This document shows positions 57,537 through 64,000 of a stretch of 64,000 nt of DNA, piece by piece. The notes under the pieces were generated by a model, which did no database searches, was not told the origin of the DNA, and saw only the letters and a list, made by a program, of their open reading frames with translations. The DNA is from Sordaria brevicollis. Its lineage: Eukaryota > Ascomycota > Sordariomycetes > Sordariales > Sordariaceae. Position 1 is the first letter of the stretch. Every line of letters starts with the position of its first letter. Position numbers and translations under genes: made by a program. The stretch lies in assembly GCA_033439795.1 (NCBI GenBank), contig JAUTDP010000001.1, forward strand, positions 682,001 through 746,000. Reading direction: 5' to 3'.

Positions 57537-58849
57537 GCCGCGTTTTCATTGTCATTGTTTTTGGTTGTTGGATATTGGTCTAGGGAAATGTACTTATGAA
57601 GGGCTAGGGAAGGAAGGGGTGTTTAGGGAAGGTACAGAAGGGTGTCGGCAGGGACCGGTGGTGTGGGAAAAGCCAGAAGAGCTGCGGAAGGAAGGAAGGA
57701 ATGACCTATAAGGAAGGAGCGCATGAGGTACGTCGACTGCCTATCCTTTGCTTGGCGACAATCTTTACTGGCAAGAGCCGATTGGGCTGGTGAAATTCTT
57801 CCAAGGAAAACAGTTGTCGAGAAACACATTGTCCCAAAAACTGGCTCAATCGGTTGGAGTTCAAGCAGCTCGCCGCCGCTCAATGTCAGATTTGCAGGCT
57901 ACAAATACTTCTCCCCATCCGACCAGCATACTGCATGCACATCAGATCTCAATCACTGGCATGCTTACTCTCGTCTTGAAGTAAAAGTGCAGTGACGCAC
58001 TTCAATGCTTCACCAACGTCGGTCATCGACAGGACAGCGGGTGCCTCCACGCGCAGCTTTGCATGGCCACAGCCACCATACCTACTTGTTGACGAGCCTA
58101 CCTATGGAGCCTGGTCAGAGTCGTGAATGGACGAGCGAGCAGACACTCCATATTTTCCAGAGCTTTCCATTTCCAAACATTAGCATGGATGATCCCGAAA
58201 GGTTAACACAGCTCTCTTGTTGCCGAATGGCCGAGCCAGCCCTTATGCTTTATCCAGCCTCTAACTATAATGGCACGAAATGGCTCAGAAGACGAATCTC
58301 ACTAATAGAGGTAACAAACCAAGAACCCTATACCAATTTGGCTGCAAACTACAACAGATCTCCTCCGCTTCTCCAGACTCTTTGGTCCGCTTAGGAGAGC
58401 AACATCACACCACTGGGAATATCCAACTGGGTATACAAGAACAGTTGCAGCATCTCGTTTTATCAGTCCTGTCAGATGAGGTCTTTTTGTCAGCTTTATC
58501 GCAAACGTGGGTCTTGTGCCGATATCACGTTAAAAGAACCACGCCACAAGGACTTCACTGCAAAGGATGGGAAGGAATCATTGATGTCGGGCGCCAAACG
58601 TTCAACGTGAACGTCTCTTTCAAATTTCATTCAGGCTGACTGCAAAGACTCAACGCCAGTCGCCCTCTCGAAAATGCTTCTTAAACCGGACCCAAAGCCA
58701 AACAGACAGTAGCAAAGGTATAATGCTCCAGACCAAACGCCACTCATGAAGGTAATTTGAAAACCGAGTCTCCGACACTCCTCCTCCCGCAAGCAACGCC
58801 TCCTCTCCGCAAAAAAGAATAACACCTTCCCATCCCGACAGCTTCCTCG

Positions 58850-58972
58850 TCATCCTGTTCGTCATTACTCTCTTCCTCATCATCCTTGTCATCCTCATCG
58901 TCTCCATTACTCTCATCCTCATCATCCTCGTCGTCCTCATCACTCCCATCCTCGTCATCTCCTCCTCCTTAG
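58850..58972. repeat. imperfect TCA/TCC triplet repeat
   Basis: About 120 bp of TCATCC/TCGTC-type triplets on the plus strand, giving acidic (GDDEDGSDEDDEDDEDE) or Met/Arg-rich frames on the minus strand. Confidence 0.8.
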
Positions 58973-59009
58973 CCTTCTCCTCAGCTCCTCCTTAGCCACC
59001 AACTCTAAC

Positions 59010-59040
59010 CACCCACCCACACCCACCCACCCACCCACAC
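59010..59040. repeat. (ACCC)n microsatellite
   Basis: Seven near-perfect ACCC/ACACCC units. The minus strand has runs of GGG spaced by one or three bases, which could form a G-quadruplex in the 3' flank of the minus-strand gene. Confidence 0.85.
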
Positions 59041-59092
59041 GGACACCCACACCAAAACACACCCCGAAAAAACACCCCAAAACATAAAAACC

Positions 59093-59833
59093 TCACTCCG
59101 AGTGCGACCCAAGGCGCGACCTCCCAACCTTTTCCTTCCCAAAAGAAAAACGGCGACGGCGTGGCTGAGCGACCCCCTCCCACCATCCAGTCCTGACCAA
59201 AAGGAGTGGTTTGTTTTTGGGCTTTACAACCCCCTCCAACTGGCCAGAACCGGAGGCGGAGGCGGGCGAGGGCGCGGGGGAGGGCGCGGGGGAGGACGCG
59301 GGGGCAGAGGCCGGGGAGGGCGCAGGACCGAAAGGACCGAAAAAGAGGTTGGGGCGGGGGAGACCGGGGGCGCCGGGGACGGGGAAGCCAGGAAAGCCTT
59401 GGCGGGGGAAGCCGGGGGCGCCAACAAAAACGGGGCGGGGGAGACCGAAAAAGCCAGGGCGCGGGGAGCTGGGGCCGGGGCCGGGGGAATCGTTGTCGTC
59501 GTCGTCTTCTTCGTCTTCTTCTTCGTCGTCTTCGTCTTCGCTGTCCTCCTCAGAGGAGGAGGAGGAGGGGGCAGCGGGGCCGGGAGAGGGAGAGCTTGGG
59601 CCGGGGGAGCCAGGGGCGCCAGGGGCAGGAGAAGAGGGGGCGGGGTCGGGGGCAGGCGAGGCGGACAGCTTCCTCCTTTTGGAGGGAGGGGAGGCGAGGT
59701 CGGGGCCGGGGCCGGGGGAGACGTTGCTGCTGCTGCTGGGGCCGGCGGGGGTGGTGTCGTCGGCCGGGCGCTTTCCGGCAGAGGCAGACGACGAGGGAGA
59801 GCCGAGGGTGTCTGCACCAAGAGCCGAGGAGCG
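59093..59833 (-). other. coding-like frame continuing in phase past a TAG
   Basis: Directly after the TAG of the 60499 gene the same frame stays open for 246 codons, to TGA at 59093-59095. It has a very strong C bias in third positions. It encodes GKRPADD, a basic nuclear-localisation-like SKRRKLS, an acidic run (SSSSSEEDSEDEDDEEE) and FGLPRP/VFVGAPGFPR repeats, ending in a basic tail (RRRRFSFGKEKVGRSR). No ATG occurs in this frame before it and no acceptor in phase starts it. It reads as the C-terminal two thirds of the upstream gene, cut by one nonsense codon or read through. Confidence 0.55.
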
Positions 59834-60499
59834 CTAGTCTCCGGTCTCTTGGGCATAGCCCTCGAGCTCTCCTCTCGCCGCCGCGAGGTCGCCGAAGACT
59901 GTGTGGGAGACTGAAGAAACGCAGAAAAGTTAGTATGGGTTGGATGGCGTGGCAAGAGGCATAGTGGGTGATGTTGGAATTGAGGTTCATGTTGGGAAGA
60001 ATGGGAGGTGAAGGACACTTCGTTTTTGCCAACGATGCCATGTGTCAAGGACGAAATGGCATAGTTGGTGAAGGGGATGCCTATGGGATAGAGGTAAAGG
60101 CGGCGCTCCATGGCTGGGAATGAAAGTAGAGGGTGAGAGTAGGGTCAGAAACTTACCGCTGGGGAGGCTAATCCTCGGCTGAGGACGCCAAACCGGGCGC
60201 AGGTAAGCTGGCAGAGCCAGCGGATGGGGCTGCCGGGGCCGGGGAAGGGGCTGGCGCTGGGGAGGAGGAGGAGGCGGCCAGGTGGTGCAGTCTTCGCACC
60301 GCTGGTGGTTGCAGAAGACGAGGATCTCGTCGCCGTCCTCGGTCATCTCGGTGTCGCTGTTGAAGGACAACCACTGCGACTCGAGCTCCTCGTAGCGCTC
60401 CGGAGAGTACGCTTCCTCGTGGAGCACCGAGTCGCAGTGGTCGCCCTCTCGCTCCGTTCCGGAGCACTCGCAGCACTTCCACTGGTCGTTGGCAGGCAT
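59834..60499 (-). CDS. Cys-rich zinc-binding-like protein, hypothetical
   Basis: Exons 60499..60157 and 59910..59834 give 139 aa to a TAG. The 246-bp intron has GTAAGT, a perfect TACTAAC branch point and CTTCAG. The N-terminus has WKCCECSGTE, then HCDSVL and FCNHQRCEDCTTW: cysteine/histidine pairs of the kind that bind zinc in many small fungal proteins. A poly-Pro stretch PPPPPPQRQPLP follows. The second exon reads VSHTVFGDLAAARGELEG before the TAG. No known function can be assigned. Since the frame beyond the TAG is strongly coding-like, the 139-aa product may be a truncated form of a 385-aa protein. The start ATG lies eight bases from a GT microsatellite in the leader. Confidence 0.6.
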
Positions 60500-60507
60500 G
60501 GTGGCTT

Positions 60508-60539
60508 TGTGTGTGTGTGTGTGTGTCGTGTGTGTGTGT
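60508..60539. repeat. (GT)n microsatellite in a 5' leader
   Basis: About 16 GT units interrupted once by a C, followed by an A-run, upstream of the minus-strand start codon at 60499. Confidence 0.9.
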
Positions 60540-60926
60540 TAAAAAAAAAAGAAAGAAAAGTCTTGGTACTGGTCACGTCGAGGTGAGTTTGAGTGAGGCA
60601 GTTTTTGACTTTCCTTGAAAGTTGAAGAAAAGAAGAAAAGAGAAGGAGGTAGAAAGGGAGGAGAGGAGAGGTTTATATACTTGAAACAACAGACCTCAGG
60701 ATTCGTGGGCTCCACTTTCGAGTCCCGTCCGATATTGTTTATTCGCAAGATGTGCTGCCTATTGTCACTCGTGTCCACTGAAAGTTTCGAAGGGAGGAGT
60801 TCATCTGATGTAGATCAGATGAAGAGAGTGAGGAAAGATAAGACGGGTACTGCGTGTTTGCTCCTTCCAGCTTGTTGCTAGGAGCTATCGCGATGGTGCC
60901 CAAGCAGTTCGAGAGGTCTGGACATC
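60540..60926. other. divergent intergenic region
   Basis: Promoter region between the minus-strand Cys-rich gene and the plus-strand frame at 60927. It contains purine-rich stretches and no gene. Confidence 0.5.
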
Positions 60927-61362
60927 ATGCCTGCCTTAGCCGGACCTGTGTTGGTGTGGCATTCCCACATCCTCACCCTTGCCAATCAACAAGTACTGCT
61001 CTCCGTGAACATTTCAGCCATCAGCAAGAAGCTGAGAGAACGCTTCAAGAAGAACCATTTAAAGGCCATGGAGGACATCAAGAAAGCCAACTTTTCGTTT
61101 TGGAACCTCAGGAAAGGAGAAGACTTGTCGCGGCCTTCTGCCTTACCCGTCAGTCGAGGTTTCGGAAGACTATCGCCCTGAGCTTGAGTTCCGCATGGCC
61201 ATCCATAAGGAGTTGATGTACGGCACAGGTCGTCCGATACCTAAACCTCCGAAGCACCATAACGAAGCCCTCTCCGAAGCGACTGAAAGACTGCAGCTTA
61301 ACGAAGCAGAGATACCCAAGCCCCTCCGCATTCTGCACTGTACCTGCATTCAATGTCAATGA
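60927..61362 (+). pseudogene. frameshifted small gene, hypothetical
   Basis: From ATG 60927 about 72 codons read MPALAGPVLVWHSHI, then SAISKKLRERFKKNHLKAM and SFWNLRKGEDL, with normal codon use. Near 61145-61160 the coding character moves to the +1 frame, which continues EVSEDYRPELEFRMAIHKEL, GTGRPIPKPPKHH and ends HCTCIQCQ at TGA 61360-61362. No GT-AG pair of adequate length would reconcile the frames, so a one-base indel is likely, in the gene or in the sequence. The joined product would be about 144 aa, basic and helical. Family unknown. Confidence 0.45.
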
Positions 61363-63076
61363 GCTCGCCGGTTCCTGGCTTCGCCTTGCCCAGTTTCTTT
61401 ACATTGTAAGCAATACCTCTACGGTCCAAATCGAATCCCGTCAAGTCGTCGACAGATAGGTAGCTTCTCTGTCTTCTCGTCCTCGATGTGGTCTAATCAT
61501 GGGTGAGGGGCATTAAGATCATCTCGGCAGACTATTTGCATTTCCCTCTCCCATGAGACAATGGGCCTGGAGTCACCGGCTTCAGCCCTCTTTGGAAAAT
61601 GTCCGTGACGGGGTGATGCGTTATATAAGCAAGGGACGGAAGATCTATCGTCCAACAGGCAGGATAGCAGTCATAGTCCGAAATCTAGATGCTCATGTAA
61701 AACCATCCAGACGTAAAAGATAAACTCTTCAGACGGCAAAGCGCCAGTCTCAGGACTTTGCAACTCTGTGGGCTCTTTTGTACGTAAATCCTGCGAGGAT
61801 GCGAGGCGACCAGGGACTCGTCACGAGGAATCTTAACCTTGAGAGCTTCCACCTGTGAGTGGGATGTGTCATCTAGTCTATTGGTAGGTACATCATCTGA
61901 AGTGCGTCGATCTTTCGTGGGAAGTGAAGAAGAAAAACGGTTCGTGAGACGTCGAGCGGCTTATCTGTAGCTGACGATGGGATGGAGAGTGACACTCGCT
62001 GTTTTGATGAAGTTGCTATGGAGAATTTAGCGAGAGAGTAAACAGATTTGCTTCATCTGAAGCAAGACTGGAGGCTTATAGCAAAGTTTTGAAGGAGGAG
62101 ATGAAAAACGAAGCAAGGTATGGGTGGTATGAGTGAGCTGGTTGGTTATTCTACTTTCAGGGGTAAGAGCCTGAGAGGTGACAAGTGCTGCTGTCGATGG
62201 GATGAGCAAACCGATCTCAAAAAACAGGAGATATGGTTCCCTTATGGGAAGGTAACTGGCGGTTTTGTAGATTGAGAATCCGAATTGGAAATGTCGGTGA
62301 TGTAAGATAGAATTTGGGGTGAGGTGACCAGAAGGTGAGACGTAGGTGCAAAGAATAGGAAGGGAAGGACAGGGGCGCAGCGGACGCTGCTAAGTACATG
62401 TAGGTGAACGTGGCAAAGAAAGTACTATTGTGAGCTCGTCATGCATGTGCATTACAGTAATAAAAGAAGTTACTGGTTCAAAATTCTGTTTTGTTTTGAA
62501 CGTTGCTCTTTGAATTAAGGTTGAGATAGGGTTGGCGTGGTGATGCGCAGCTTCGTGCATGATGCAATCGTTGACGCGGACTCCAATCGTGCCAACACTG
62601 TTTTGTCACGCATGTCATTTGTCACAATCTTTTGTTCTTGCCAATTCGGAACCAGGGCTCTTGCTTCTCTGCGTCAATTTGGTTGTTCTTGCCGAAGTGG
62701 CCTACAGCTCAGTCGAGCTTGCCAGCCATGAGCGACTTCCCCGCAGTTAGACACTGCGGCAAAAGACAGGCGTGGAAGGCGGCTTCAAGGAATTTCTCCA
62801 GTTCGTCAATGCAATAACCCAGGGCTGTTCCTTTTTCTTGGTCAGCGAATGCTTTTATTTCCTAAGATGCTTTGGATTCCCATTGTTCCATCTTTCTTTT
62901 CCAACCAAAGATCAGCTTTTCTTTCGGCGTCGACGTTGATCGACCTGAATCCGCTAGACACTACTACTTACTTTATCTGCGAATAGCTTGCCTGCCGAGT
63001 GGGCAGAGTCTTCTTCATTCAACACTTCGTAAGTGGCATTTCCTACACCAAACCTTTTCCACACTTGCGGCTGACG
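61363..63076. other. intergenic, no gene recognised
   Basis: 1.7 kb with short frames only. A GTAAGT...CTTCAG pair at 63028-63088 could be a leader intron of the next gene, but it would remove that gene's ATG, so it is left unassigned. Confidence 0.5.
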
Positions 63077-63604
63077 ATGCCTTCAGATACCAGCGACCAT
63101 CGAAATCTCCGAGTGATGCCGCCGGCACCGGTCCTTCCACTGCCATTATCACGACAAACCGACGAAGATGCCTGCCGCCCATTACAGAACCCTCTCGATC
63201 TTGGCGATCTTTTCCAGCCAGTGTCACAATCATCATCACGAGTCCGTATCAGAACCAATACCACGCCACACACGGAGACTGGACTGTTCCCTCCGCAGAC
63301 TGCGACAGAAGACCTTGGGGGTCTTGGCTGCCTCAGCGAGAGACGCCGTTGCGGTACCACAGTCTTCCCTATGAAGGTACCTCACGTGTGGTTTCAGCCC
63401 TCAGATTCAGCCCGGGGACCGTCTCCTACTCGACAACAATACTCCGGCTCCTATCCGGGCCCGACCGAGCCACAATCATCTGATTCTCGGGGCTCGCGCG
63501 GAAGCCAACGTCAATACTTGCTGTTCGGCCAGGTAGAAACCAGTGTCCTCTTGTTCCTAGCAGATACTCGTATTAACTGACAGACACAGCTTCGTTTGAC
63601 ATGA
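63077..63604 (+). CDS. hypothetical Ser/Pro/Arg-rich protein
   Basis: From ATG 63077 (MPSDTSDHRNLRVMPPAP) a 152-codon exon runs to 63532. There a GTAGAA donor and a CTGAC-branch CAG acceptor at 63589 would add LRLT and a stop, 156 aa in all. Without splicing the frame ends at 63580 after VETSVLLFLADTRIN. The sequence is polar, rich in Ser, Pro, Arg and Gln, without a domain, signal peptide or membrane segment. A competing plus-strand frame (62872-63483) overlaps it. Evidence is weak: the frame, the Kozak-like GACGATG and the intron signals. Confidence 0.35.
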
Positions 63605-64000
63605 TCATCGCCGATAATTCCAACATCTAGAATCAACTTCACCTCACCCACGAACTACAACCCAACTTCAAGAGCTGAGCGGATCACCCCGTATCAAAGA
63701 GGCGTCACTGGGCTCTTATTACATTGTCCACCACGCGAGACATTGTTTGAGCGGGCGGAGCACAAGACGCATCAAGATATATTGTCCGCCTCCGTGTACT
63801 CCTCAGACCTCGCTTATGGCCGCTAAAGTCTGGACTCCTTTGGACGGTGCGAACGCCTCCTTCTGCGCCTCGCCGAGGCTCCTGGCAGGCAAATGCGGCA
63901 TCAGATGTTGAGATATGCCAAAATCCTTCGTGTAACCAAGGTACGCTCTAATACGTACCCATCATTTTGCTTTTTCTCCAACCCAATATCCAGCCACAGA
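63605..64000. other. window end, no gene recognised
   Basis: About 0.4 kb with no supported frame. It may hold the 3' flank of the preceding frame or the start of a gene beyond the window. Confidence 0.5.

Larger units (their letters stand above)
57537..59092. other. intergenic, no supported gene
   Basis: 1.5 kb with small frames. On the minus strand the stretch 58790-58975 encodes an Asp/Glu-rich run, but it is preceded by a stop and not supported as an exon. Microsatellites in it are listed separately. Confidence 0.5.

Noticed and set aside
59102..59964. Three overlapping Gly/Arg/Glu-rich plus-strand frames
   Set aside because: Shadows of the GC-third-position-biased minus-strand frame; their low complexity comes from its Pro/Gly codons.
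62872..63483. 203-codon plus-strand frame overlapping the 63077 gene
   Set aside because: No domain and weaker start context; the other frame has intron signals, though both are weak.

Overview
The window is from a filamentous ascomycete, most probably Sordariales and Neurospora-like. Evidence: short introns (about 55-250 bp) with GTRNGT donors and CTAAC/CTGAC branch points, C/G-ending codons in the real genes, fungal gene families (GH11, GH10, DUF1996, AA7 oxidase, TAF6, cytosolic TyrRS), and two very AT-rich islands whose transposon remnants carry dense C-to-T/G-to-A changes, the signature of repeat-induced point mutation (RIP). I could not name the species.

Layout. 0.4-13.2 kb: secreted/secretory-pathway genes: a GT31-like glycosyltransferase (-), a GH11 xylanase (-), a DUF1996 secreted protein (-), a small orphan protein (+) and a GPI-anchored GH10-like protein with two altered active-site positions (+). 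13.6-14.3 kb: an orphan membrane protein. 14.4-25.9 kb: a RIP-degraded island in which a Ty3/Gypsy element (two 286-bp LTRs, 5-bp target duplication) sits inside the C-terminal coding region of a hAT transposase. 25.99-26.36 kb: a small non-autonomous hAT element with intact 23-bp inverted repeats and a perfect 8-bp duplication. 27.0-30.0 kb: two orphan proteins. 31.0-33.8 kb: a mosaic of short pieces of unrelated host genes (Rheb GTPase, a Myb/SANT protein, an aspartate/glutamate mitochondrial carrier, an unidentified C-terminus). 35.3-37.1 kb: a bicovalent-FAD AA7-type oxidase (-). 39.0-42.5 kb: a complete but RIP-degraded PIF/Harbinger element with 46-47 bp inverted repeats. 42.8-64 kb: a housekeeping stretch: TAF6 (+), SDHC (-), cytosolic tyrosyl-tRNA synthetase (-), a MUP1-type methionine permease (+), a large disordered protein (+), tRNA-Gly(CCC) (-) and several orphans.

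Functional themes. GH11, GH10-like, DUF1996 and AA7 oxidase genes all encode secreted proteins and lie within 35 kb, so the left half looks like a loose plant-cell-wall/xylan neighbourhood interspersed with transposon islands. The right half encodes transcription, respiration and translation functions and shows no operon-like logic. The most unusual observations are the gene-fragment mosaic, the nested RIP-degraded transposons whose original insertion can be read base by base, the GH10-like protein lacking a conserved substrate-binding His, and two loci (after TAF6, and the 60.5 kb gene) where a coding-looking frame runs on past in-frame TAG codons.
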